Shown here: piece by piece, positions 1 through 5,466 of the stretch
Position numbering within the stretch: position 1 is the stretch's first letter
How the letters are laid out: every line of letters begins with the position of its first letter
Source: Dehalococcoidia bacterium
Lineage (GTDB): Bacteria; Chloroflexota; Dehalococcoidia; GIF9; UBA5629
DNA: 5,466 nt
Direction of reading: 5' to 3'
Assembly: GCA_007280145.1 (NCBI GenBank)
Contig: QYPU01000037.1
Location: 1 to 5,466, forward strand
Made by a program: the position numbers and the translations under genes
The notes under the pieces: model-generated
Database searches by the model: none
The model's input: only the letters and a program-made list of their open reading frames with translations
What the model was told of the DNA's origin: nothing

Positions 1-186
1 AAGGTTGCCCCTGGTCGCCTCTTCGCCCACTAATTGGATAAGCTCACTGTTTCCGCCATCGCACCGATAGATGCCGATTACGGTTATATAGTCATAGAAG
101 CGAGATAAACCGGTAGTCTCTATATCAAGGTAGGCATCAGCCGACCGCCTCATAACACGTTTCCGCCTTCCGCTAAACTCCAGCAT
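1..186 (-). CDS. RNase H-like 3'-5' exonuclease domain protein (YprB/COG3359 type), N-terminal fragment
   Basis: This open frame runs off the left edge, and 62 codons are visible on the minus strand. About 20 residues in, the sequence reads AYLDIETTGLSRFYD. The D21-x-E23 pair followed by TTGL is the ExoI motif of DEDD-type exonucleases. The following YITVIGIYRCDGG strand matches the second beta strand of the RNase H-like fold of the YprB family (PF13482). Family members are thought to be metal-dependent nucleases, but their cellular role is poorly defined. The remaining acidic motifs lie outside the window. The start is uncertain. The ATG at 186 is the outermost, has no clear ribosome binding site and follows an in-frame TGA at 211-213. 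A second ATG at 153 leaves only a few residues before the first strand and has a purine-rich GGAAGG about 13 bases upstream. It lies 69 bases downstream of the fic gene on the same strand, so co-transcription is possible. The family call is fairly sure, the substrate unknown. Confidence 0.8.
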   Translation of the reverse strand, partial: MLEFSGRRKRVMRRSADAYLDIETTGLSRFYDYITVIGIYRCDGGNSELIQLVGEEATRGNL

Positions 187-255
187 AACACACCAGTGAC
201 CGCTAGATTGTCACAAATCGTGAAGTTCGTGTCGCTTCTTTTCGCCAGGACTCTC

Positions 256-1413
256 TCATTCTCGCAGCGAGAAGTCATCCTCCAAGATGTCTAAGATCTC
301 TTTGGCGGCATAGGCTTTGTTTCGCTTGCCGCCCGTGATCTCCGTTAGTATCCCCTCCCCTTCGAGGAGGTGTATCGCTTTCTGAGCGCCAGCGAATGTT
401 ACTCCGAGAAGTCCCTGAGCAAGCTTCACATTCAGCACCGGCCTCATAAAAATAAGCTCAACAAGTTGTCCCGCGGTAGGTGGTATGTGCTTGCTCAGAC
501 TAATCTGGCGGTAGGACTGTTGAAGGTTGAGTAGGAGGCGGGACCGTTGGACAGCGTCACTCGATTGGCTCACCACTGCCCTGAGGAAGAATTGAATCCA
601 CTTGCGCCAGGCTCCTCTCTGGCTTACCTGCAAAAGGAGGTCGTAGTACTCTTGGCGATGCTGCTCAAAAAAGGCACTGAGGTAGAGCAATGGCTGGGAA
701 AGAAGCGTCCGCTCACAAAGGAAGAACGTAATTAGCAATCGGCCGATGCGTCCATTGCCATCCAAAAAAGGATGAATAGCTTCGAACTGATAATGAACCA
801 GCGCCAATTGCACGAGCAACGGCAAACTTGCGTCGGTGTGTAGAAACTCTTCCAATTGAGCTAATGCCCCTTGCATCTCAAGAACAGGTGGTGGCACAAA
901 GGTGGCTTCGTTCAGGCTACATCCGGGAGAGCCAATCCGATTTTGCGACTGGCGGAACTCACCAGGGGTAGCTTGCTCACCACGTACTCCCTCCATGAGA
1001 ATAGCGTGCAGCTCTCGAATCAAGCGTAAGCTTATTGGTAGCTCATCTAAACGTTTTAGGCCATATTCGATAGCACGCACATAATTCTGAACCTCACTCA
1101 CATCCGGCTGCTTCTCCACCCGCGTTGCTTCAAATAATAGAAGGTCAGAGAAAGACGACTGCGTTCCTTCAATGCGTGAGGAGAGGACTGCTTCCCTTCG
1201 CACGAAGGGATAAACCAACAGATGAGGGTTGGGCAAGGTTTCCCCAAGCCCAGAAAGGGTTCCAAGAGCGATGTCCGCCGCTGAAATCAGAGAAACGAGA
1301 GAATCGTCCCAGACCAGTTTCGGGGGCAATGGGTGAGGAACAAAAGCCCAATATCCGCCCGGGGCACGGATTAGCTTTCCTGACGAGCTACTCTTGAACA
1401 GAGCGGTCTCCAT
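256..1413 (-). CDS. Fic family protein (probable AMP transferase) with N-terminal inhibitory helix and C-terminal winged helix
   Basis: Complete 385-residue cytosolic Fic protein. Fic enzymes usually transfer AMP from ATP to a hydroxyl side chain of a target protein. Domains in order (numbered from the ATG at 1413): Fic_N region at about 10-90 with the inhibitory motif SSRIEG at 78-83 (E82 is the expected inhibitory glutamate); a flap around 161-177; the catalytic signature HPFLDGNGRIGR at 214-225, with every canonical residue present; and a winged helix-turn-helix at about 305-382. The intact (S/T)xxxE(G/N) motif N-terminal to the Fic core makes it a self-inhibited class II enzyme, which fits the lack of any separate antitoxin gene. 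The frame also opens at a GTG at 1422. I prefer the ATG at 1413 because AGGTG lies 6 bases before it, whereas the GTG overlaps that site. The target protein cannot be read from sequence. The promoter and two palindromes upstream suggest repression, possibly autogenous. Confidence 0.93.
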   Translation of the reverse strand: METALFKSSSSGKLIRAPGGYWAFVPHPLPPKLVWDDSLVSLISAADIALGTLSGLGETLPNPHLLVYPFVRREAVLSSRIEGTQSSFSDLLLFEATRVEKQPDVSEVQNYVRAIEYGLKRLDELPISLRLIRELHAILMEGVRGEQATPGEFRQSQNRIGSPGCSLNEATFVPPPVLEMQGALAQLEEFLHTDASLPLLVQLALVHYQFEAIHPFLDGNGRIGRLLITFFLCERTLLSQPLLYLSAFFEQHRQEYYDLLLQVSQRGAWRKWIQFFLRAVVSQSSDAVQRSRLLLNLQQSYRQISLSKHIPPTAGQLVELIFMRPVLNVKLAQGLLGVTFAGAQKAIHLLEGEGILTEITGGKRNKAYAAKEILDILEDDFSLRE

Positions 1414-1414
1414 A

Positions 1415-1430
1415 TTAAACACCTGTTTAA
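1415..1430. promoter_or_regulatory. Proximal operator-like palindrome over the fic ribosome binding site
   Basis: TTAAACA (1415-1421), two bases, then TGTTTAA (1424-1430) form a perfect 7-bp inverted repeat one base upstream of the preferred fic start codon. On the minus strand it contains the AGGTG ribosome binding site. It shares its half-site with the distal repeat, whose centre is 36 bp away. It could act as a second operator. A 7-bp RNA hairpin with a 2-base loop is sterically poor, so DNA binding is the likelier role. Confidence 0.5.
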
Positions 1431-1442
1431 CAAAGCATTACC

Positions 1443-1474
1443 TTATTAAACAAAAGCGGCATCTTGTTTAATAA
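1443..1474. promoter_or_regulatory. Distal operator-like inverted repeat of the fic gene (11-bp perfect arms)
   Basis: TTATTAAACAA (1443-1453) and its exact reverse complement TTGTTTAATAA (1464-1474) are separated by 10 bases. The arms contain the same TTAAACA half-site as the proximal palindrome at 1415-1430. The half-site centres lie about 19 bp apart, close to two DNA turns, as expected for a dimer of helix-turn-helix proteins on one DNA face. The element covers the predicted -10 box and start point. Its regulator is not known; the Fic protein's own winged helix is the nearest candidate. Confidence 0.55.
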
Positions 1475-1500
1475 TAGCACCAACCGCTCTACCATGGCAA
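1471..1500 (-). promoter_or_regulatory. Predicted sigma-70-type promoter of the fic gene
   Basis: On the minus strand TTGCCA (1500-1495, 5 of 6 matches to TTGACA) is followed after 18 bases by TATTAT (1476-1471, 5 of 6 to TATAAT). Transcription would start near 1464 and give a leader of about 50 bases before the ATG at 1413. The -10 box is embedded in the right arm of the 11-bp inverted repeat at 1443-1474, so a bound repressor would block RNA polymerase. Read by eye, with no experimental support. Confidence 0.5.
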
Positions 1501-1682
1501 CCGTCTGCAGCTCCCTAGAAAAGGCTTTCCCCAAGATTGCCCGAGCCCACTTGATTCCCTCTTTCGAAAGTATAGCACATCAGCCGCGTTATTGGCGTAT
1601 TCTTGTCACCAATTGCTATTCGCTGATCTAGTTCAGATAGATAGTTGACACTCACACGGTATCGCTATTAGCAAAATAATAA

Positions 1683-1758
1683 ACATGTAGCGCAGGGCTT
1701 CAGCCCTGCCCCATGCCTGCCACTACCCCGGGCAGCCTTAAAAGACTGCGCTACATGT
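1683..1758. repeat. REP/MITE-like palindromic element with 13-bp terminal inverted repeats
   Basis: ACATGTAGCGCAG (1683-1695) returns as its exact reverse complement CTGCGCTACATGT at 1746-1758, giving a 76-bp element. Inside are 8-bp arms GCAGGGCT (1692-1699) and AGCCCTGC (1702-1709), only two bases apart, and a second stem CTGCC (1717-1721) with GGCAG (1731-1735). The segment CTGCCC (1706-1711) could instead pair with GGGCAG (1730-1735), so alternative folds compete. It is GC-rich between AT-rich flanks and has no coding potential. A weaker palindrome extends outward: TGACAC (1646-1651) mirrors GTGTCA (1783-1788) and TATCG (1660-1664) mirrors CGATA (1768-1772). This suggests an element of roughly 150-160 bp. 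The architecture is that of REP/REPIN or MITE-type repeats, but copy number cannot be judged from one window. Confidence 0.6.
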
Positions 1759-1904
1759 GAAAACAGTCGATAGTCGGCAAATGTGTCACTGATCATATGA
1801 ACGAGTACACTCGCTGCGCTCTATTCTCTATCTATGATACAATTCTACAGTTTGGTCTAATCGGCCGCCATGTGAAATCCCGGGGGACATTCCTCGAATC
1901 GGTC

Positions 1905-3293
1905 ATGACGCATATGACAAATGTGGATAATGCTGCAAATAAGAGAGCTGCTTTAATTGTTGCTACGTTAGGTGCTTTCTTTGCACCCTTTATGGGCTCT
2001 TCCATCAACATTGCACTTCCCGCAATTGGCAGTGAATTTGGAATGGATGCGATTTCGTTAGGTTGGGTAGCTACAGCATACCTTCTGGCCGCAGCAACAT
2101 TTGTTGTCCCCTTCGGAAGAGTAGCTGATATATACGGAAGAAAGAGGATTTATACATGCGGCGTGTTTATCTTTACCGTTTCATCTCTTCTTTTGGCGAT
2201 TTCAACTTCTGCCACCATGCTCATCTCCTTCCGGATTTTGCAGGGCATAGGAGGTGCGATGATTGTTGGTACTGGAGTAGCCATTCTGACTTCAGTATTT
2301 CCCGCTGACGAGAGGGGTAAAGCCCTGGGAGTAAATGTCGCCGCAGTTTATTTGGGACTTTCTCTCGGGCCGTTTTTGGGCGGGTTACTAACCCAGCATT
2401 TTGGTTGGAGAAGCATTTTTCTGGCGAATGTACCTCTGGGCATGATAATACTCGCCTTTATCTTCTGGAAATTAAAGGGAGACTGGGCCGAAGCAAAGGG
2501 GGAGAAATTCGATGTTGCTGGCTCTCTAATTTACAGCTCAATGCTTATAGCCATAATGTATGGACTTTCTTTGTTGCCAGAGATGTCGGGTGTGTGGCTG
2601 ATTCTGGCTGGTGCCCTGGGGTTTGTGGCATTCGTTAGGTGGGAAATGAAGGTGGAGAGTCCCGTCCTGAATATGAACCTCTTCAGAAACAACACAGTAT
2701 TCGCTTTATCTAACCTGGCAGCGCTAATCAATTATAGTGCCACGTTTGCCGTGAGCTTTCTTTTGAGTCTTTACCTGCAGTATATAAAAGGGCTTAGCCC
2801 CCAAAGTGCAGGGGTGATTTTAGTGTCTGCACCGGTGGTGCAGGCTATTTTTTCACCGCTTGCCGGGAGGCTTTCGGATAAAATCGAACCCAGAATCGTA
2901 GCCTCAACGGGTATGGGGTTGACAGTTGTAGGCCTTTTATTCTTCACTTTTCTGAGCGAAGAAACAAGCGTGGGGTTCATTGTGGCTGGTTTAATTATCC
3001 TTGGTTTTGGTTTTGCCCTTTTCTCGTCTCCCAATACAAATGCAGTCATGGGCTCTGTCGAAAAGAGAGTTTATGGAGTAGCCTCGGCGACGCTGGCAAC
3101 AATGCGACAGGTTGGGATGATGCTCAGTATGGGAATAGTGATGTTTATATTTGCAATGTATATCGGTAGGGTCCAGATTATACCCGAATATTATCCGCTT
3201 TTTTTGAAAAGCGTGAACTCGGCATTCATCATTTTTGTTATCCTTTGCTTTGGGGGCATATTTGCCTCGCTAGCGAGAGGTAAAATACGGTGA
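1905..3293 (+). CDS. Major facilitator superfamily transporter, 14-segment DHA2 (EmrB/QacA-like) type
   Basis: Inner-membrane protein, probably a proton-coupled exporter of drugs or other small molecules; the substrate is unknown. Numbered from the ATG at 1905 it has 462 residues and about 14 hydrophobic segments, usual for DHA2. The signatures are intact: motif A GRVADIYGRKR at 71-81 between segments 2 and 3; motif B RILQG with R110 in segment 4; motif C GLSLGPFLGG at 151-160 in segment 5; then GWRSIFLANVPLG at 167-179; and a second, degenerate motif A GRLSDKI at 321-327. The first segment reads FMGSSINIALP, so the acidic residue typical of the DHA2 motif there is replaced by methionine, as I recall for relatives in methanogens. 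The start is unsettled. The frame is open from an ATG at 1797, but those 36 extra residues look non-transporter-like. ATGs at 1905 and 1914 both give a normal N-terminus, and none of the three has a good ribosome binding site. The ligase gene follows after 134 bases. Confidence 0.9.
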   Translation: MTHMTNVDNAANKRAALIVATLGAFFAPFMGSSINIALPAIGSEFGMDAISLGWVATAYLLAAATFVVPFGRVADIYGRKRIYTCGVFIFTVSSLLLAISTSATMLISFRILQGIGGAMIVGTGVAILTSVFPADERGKALGVNVAAVYLGLSLGPFLGGLLTQHFGWRSIFLANVPLGMIILAFIFWKLKGDWAEAKGEKFDVAGSLIYSSMLIAIMYGLSLLPEMSGVWLILAGALGFVAFVRWEMKVESPVLNMNLFRNNTVFALSNLAALINYSATFAVSFLLSLYLQYIKGLSPQSAGVILVSAPVVQAIFSPLAGRLSDKIEPRIVASTGMGLTVVGLLFFTFLSEETSVGFIVAGLIILGFGFALFSSPNTNAVMGSVEKRVYGVASATLATMRQVGMMLSMGIVMFIFAMYIGRVQIIPEYYPLFLKSVNSAFIIFVILCFGGIFASLARGKIR

Positions 3294-3320
3294 AGACCTT
3301 CGGTGCTGCCCTCACAGGCC

Positions 3321-3349
3321 TTGACGGCCAGTGGCCAGCGGTTTAACAT
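3321..3349 (+). promoter_or_regulatory. Candidate promoter of the acyl-CoA synthetase gene
   Basis: TTGACG (3321-3326, 5 of 6 to consensus) and TAACAT (3344-3349, 4 of 6) are separated by exactly 17 bases, which would give a leader of about 70 bases. The -35 box forms the loop of an imperfect hairpin, with CAC-A-GGCC arms at 3313-3320 and 3326-3333. A 10-bp perfect palindrome CATAGCTATG (3347-3356) overlaps the -10 box and could be an operator. If this promoter is not used, the ligase would be read through from the transporter gene. Confidence 0.35.
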
Positions 3350-3427
3350 AGCTATGGCTCTTTATCGAGAAGTCACGCACTGAATTACAGCCTTATCGAT
3401 GGAAGCTAAAGACATTGGAGGGTTAAG

Positions 3428-4999
3428 ATGATTATATCGGAGATGCTAGCCAGAAATGCTCGCATGTATCCTGATGAGGTAGCACTTGTTGAACTTGCCC
3501 CCAGTCAGGGAAAGCGAAAGGAGATTAGCTGGCGGGAGTTTGATGATAGAGTAAATAGAGTGGCTAACGCTTTACGGCACAGAGGAATTAAAAAGGGTGA
3601 TAAAGTCATTCACTTTATGAGGAACTCCATCAACTGGCTTGAAGCCTACTTTGGTATTGCCAGGACTGGGGCGTGGGTAGTACCTCTTAGCTACAGATTC
3701 ACTGCTGAGGACGTCAAATATTGCGCTGATATCACTGAAGCCAGAGCGATGATTTTAGACGAAGAGTTTATTGAGAGGGTCGAGAAAATTCAACCACCAT
3801 TAGCCACCATTGAGGATTATATAGTTGTGGGCGAGGATTTGGCTCAGGGTAGAGACAGCTTTGAGGAGATAATAGCTAGGTCGTCGCCGGAAGCAGTGCC
3901 GGTAGAGTTGAATGAGTGGGATGAATGCGGTCTTTACTTCACTTCTGGGACTACCGGTTCTCCAAAGCCAATCCTGTTGACTCATAAGAATATGGAGTCT
4001 GCTGCTATAACGGAGTGGGCTCACCATCACCAGAATCGTGATGACAATTTTATACTTATTCCTCCTCTATACCACGCTGGTGCCAAGATGCACTGGTTTG
4101 GAAGTCTAATTGTGGGTGGTCGAGCTACACTGCTCAGGGAAGTTAGCCCCCAAGATATACTTGAAGCAGTACACCGGGAAAGAGGGACCATTGTTTGGTT
4201 ATTAGTGCCCTGGGCTTATGATATCCTTGCTGCACTGGATAGTGGCAAGTTAAAGAGAGAGGACTATGATTTAAGTTGCTGGCGGCTGATGCATATTGGG
4301 GCCCAGCCAGTGCCGCCCAGTCTGGTGAGACGGTGGAAGATGTACTTCCCGGATATGCAGTATGATACCAACTACGGTCTTAGCGAGTCTACGGGACCGG
4401 GATGTGTTCATCTTGGTATAGAGAACGAGCACAAAGTGGGGGCTATCGGCAAAGCTGGCTTTAATTGGGAAGCGCGCATTGTGGATGAGGAGGGTGAAGA
4501 TGTGCCTCAAGGAAGTGTCGGTGAACTGATTGTCAGGGGCGATGGGGTCATGAAGGAATATTATAAAAACCCGGAAAAGACAGCCGAAACCATCAAAAAT
4601 GGCTGGCTCTATACCGGAGATATGGGCAGGGTAGATAGCGATGGTTTCATTTACCTTGTAGATAGGAAGAAAGATGTAATTATCAGCGGTGGTGAGAACA
4701 TCTATCCTGTCGAGGTGGAGGAAATTCTGCATACTCATCCTAAAGTGCATGATGTAGGCGTGATAGGTATTCCTGATGACAGGTTAGGGGAGGTAGCTGC
4801 AGCTATAATTTACCCTGAGCCGGGAGAACCTCTAACTGAAGAAGAAGTGCTGGGGTTCTGTAAACAACAAATGCCCAGGTATAAAATACCGAGGATTATT
4901 ATATTTGATAAAGTGCCAAGAAGTCCTACTGGTAAAATAGAGAAACCCAGGATGCGAGAGAGGTATGCTAATCTTAGAAGGACATCGCCAAACCGGTAG
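3428..4999 (+). CDS. Class I adenylate-forming acyl-CoA synthetase (fatty-acid CoA ligase-like)
   Basis: Complete 523-residue cytosolic enzyme of the AMP-binding superfamily. It is expected to activate a carboxylic acid with ATP to an acyl-adenylate and transfer it to coenzyme A. All core motifs are present: the P-loop YFTSGTTGSPK at 170-180; PPLYHAG around 212-218; the A5 motif YGLSEST at 316-322; YTGD at 395-398 with the nucleotide-ribose aspartate D398; the hinge and A8 loop DRKKDVIISGGENIYP at 412-427; and the C-terminal catalytic lysine K503 in PTGKI. The length is typical of medium/long-chain acyl-CoA synthetases, and there is no signal peptide or carrier domain. The start is firm, because GGAGGG at 3417-3422 sits 5 bases before the ATG. 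Motifs do not fix the substrate, which could be a fatty, aromatic or other organic acid. It lies 134 bases after the transporter on the same strand and converges with the metallo-hydrolase gene to its right. Confidence 0.93.
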   Translation: MIISEMLARNARMYPDEVALVELAPSQGKRKEISWREFDDRVNRVANALRHRGIKKGDKVIHFMRNSINWLEAYFGIARTGAWVVPLSYRFTAEDVKYCADITEARAMILDEEFIERVEKIQPPLATIEDYIVVGEDLAQGRDSFEEIIARSSPEAVPVELNEWDECGLYFTSGTTGSPKPILLTHKNMESAAITEWAHHHQNRDDNFILIPPLYHAGAKMHWFGSLIVGGRATLLREVSPQDILEAVHRERGTIVWLLVPWAYDILAALDSGKLKREDYDLSCWRLMHIGAQPVPPSLVRRWKMYFPDMQYDTNYGLSESTGPGCVHLGIENEHKVGAIGKAGFNWEARIVDEEGEDVPQGSVGELIVRGDGVMKEYYKNPEKTAETIKNGWLYTGDMGRVDSDGFIYLVDRKKDVIISGGENIYPVEVEEILHTHPKVHDVGVIGIPDDRLGEVAAAIIYPEPGEPLTEEEVLGFCKQQMPRYKIPRIIIFDKVPRSPTGKIEKPRMRERYANLRRTSPNR

Positions 5000-5130
5000 G
5001 TAGCTGTGTCAGAGTGGCGTGGTCATGATATACCCGAATTTATAACGGTCTAAGTTTGTCTTGACCATGTTAATATTATAGCTGTGATGGTTCTGTTGGC
5101 AGCTTACCCCTCAAGAATGCGCAAATTCCG

Positions 5131-5466
5131 TTAAGCAACAAAGGTTAGTTTTGTCCCCGACATATTTAATATAAATTGGCCAGGCATTGCCTTTTCGAAG
5201 GTTATAGCAGCTTTTCTTCCGGTACAATGTGTTGGGATAATGTAGTCTGGACCTATTTCCTTCATGGATTTCACCGTGTCATCGATGATGGGTTCGAAAG
5301 CCGGCCCGGTCAAGTGGAATCCTCCCATGACCACATGCACCTTATTTATGCCTGTAACCTCCTGGGCGTATTTCACTGTATTGATTATCCCCGAATGGGC
5401 GCAACCGGATAGTATTACCAGGCCTTTACCTCTTATATTCATGGCCACTGCCGTGTCCTCTTCAAT
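5131..5466 (-). CDS. MBL-fold metallo-hydrolase, DHPS-like (COG1237 type), C-terminal part
   Basis: The frame enters from the right edge and ends at a TAA (5133-5131), so 111 C-terminal codons are visible. The full family length is about 260-290 residues. It reads GKGLVILSGCAHSGIINTVKY, then VVMGGFHL and IIPTHCTG. These histidine motifs belong to the second half of the metallo-beta-lactamase fold, and the SGCAHSGI plus GGFHL pair is typical of the DHPS-like subgroup. That subgroup is named after the methanogen enzyme 7,8-dihydropterin-6-methyl-4-(beta-D-ribofuranosyl)-aminobenzene-5'-phosphate synthase, from tetrahydromethanopterin synthesis. Many bacterial members carry that name without evidence, so only a metal-dependent hydrolase or transferase role is safe. 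The in-frame GTG at 5448 and ATG at 5442 are internal, since upstream codons (IEEDTA) continue the conserved strand. The N-terminal HxHxDH metal site lies outside the window. The gene is convergent with the acyl-CoA synthetase, 131 bases away. Confidence 0.9.
   Translation of the reverse strand: MEEDTAVAMNIRGKGLVILSGCAHSGIINTVKYAQEVTGINKVHVVMGGFHLTGPAFEPIIDDTVKSMKEIGPDYIIPTHCTGRKAAITFEKAMPGQFILNMSGTKLTFVA

Larger units (their letters stand above)
1414..1904. other. Gene-poor region between the divergent fic and transporter genes
   Basis: Its fic-proximal end holds the promoter and two TTAAACA palindromes, and its middle holds the palindromic element at 1683-1758. Between them (about 1501-1640) I see nothing convincing. 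A 45-codon frame from the ATG at 1494 to the TAG at 1629-1631 lacks a ribosome binding site and any recognisable motif. The segment 1797-1904 is open in the transporter frame but does not resemble the start of such a protein, so I treat it as probable leader. No convincing promoter for the transporter was found. Confidence 0.5.

Noticed and set aside
259..273. Inverted repeat TTCTCGC-A-GCGAGAA at the 3' end of fic as a terminator.
   Set aside because: It lies inside the coding sequence, has a one-base loop and is not followed by a T-run on the minus strand.
1478..1503. On the minus strand, a stretch resembling a tRNA D-arm (GGTAGAGCGGTTGG), suggesting a tRNA remnant or attachment site.
   Set aside because: No complementary D-stem strand, anticodon arm, T-arm sequence or acceptor pairing was found around it, and the stretch lies in the spacer of the predicted fic promoter.
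1494..1631. 45-codon frame on the plus strand starting at an ATG.
   Set aside because: No ribosome binding site, no recognisable motif, and its beginning lies in the fic promoter -35 region; likely chance.
1645..1671. Perfect TTGACA box (1645-1650) followed by TATTAG (1666-1671) as a promoter for the transporter.
   Set aside because: The spacing of 15 bases is short and the -10 box weak. The site lies within the outer arm of the palindromic element and about 230 bases before the likely start codon.
1623..1794. Direct repeat CTGATC at 1623-1628 and 1789-1794 as a target-site duplication of the palindromic element.
   Set aside because: Six bases can recur by chance, and the left copy does not abut the inverted arm, with some ten further bases between them.
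3313..3340. Hairpin after the transporter gene as an intrinsic terminator.
   Set aside because: The stem contains an A-A mismatch and is followed by GCCAGCGGTTT, not by a run of T.
5000..5130. Bidirectional terminator between the convergent ligase and metallo-hydrolase genes (weak stems GGTC/GACC at 5047-5066 and AGCTG/CAGCT at 5080-5104).
   Set aside because: The stems are only 4-5 bp, with mismatches or long loops, and neither strand shows a following T-run.

Overview
The window holds five protein-coding genes: two cut by the window edges and three complete. The organism looks like an anaerobic bacterium (or less likely an archaeon) of moderate GC. A COG1237-type (DHPS-like) metallo-beta-lactamase protein, a small RNase H-like exonuclease of the YprB type, an acyl-CoA synthetase and an EmrB/QacA-like transporter whose closest recalled relatives are in methanogens and Chloroflexota together make a Dehalococcoidia-like Chloroflexota genome a reasonable guess. 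This is an inference from remembered family distribution, not from any search.

Left part (1-1500): two genes read leftward. The first 186 bases are the N-terminal part of an RNase H-fold exonuclease. Upstream of it, 69 bases away, lies a complete Fic-family enzyme with its own inhibitory helix and a C-terminal winged helix. The control region of the fic gene is the most striking part of the window. A good sigma-70-like promoter (TTGCCA, 18 bases, TATTAT) is overlapped by an 11-bp perfect inverted repeat. A second perfect inverted repeat built from the same TTAAACA half-site covers the ribosome binding site. This suggests tight repression, perhaps by the Fic protein's own winged helix.

Middle (1414-1904): a 491-base stretch without a convincing gene. 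Apart from the fic control region it contains a 76-bp element with perfect 13-bp terminal inverted repeats and a nested GC-rich hairpin. It sits inside a wider imperfect palindrome (about 1637-1795). It resembles a REP or MITE-type non-coding mobile repeat.

Right part (1905-5466): a 14-segment major facilitator transporter and a class I adenylate-forming acyl-CoA synthetase read rightward, 134 bases apart. They may be one transcription unit, or the ligase may use its own candidate promoter in the gap. A metallo-beta-lactamase-fold protein, truncated by the right edge, reads leftward and converges on the ligase. All three complete genes have intact family motifs. I see no CRISPR array, no RNA gene and no multi-gene system of a clearly new kind. 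The candidates worth follow-up are the fic operator architecture and the palindromic element.
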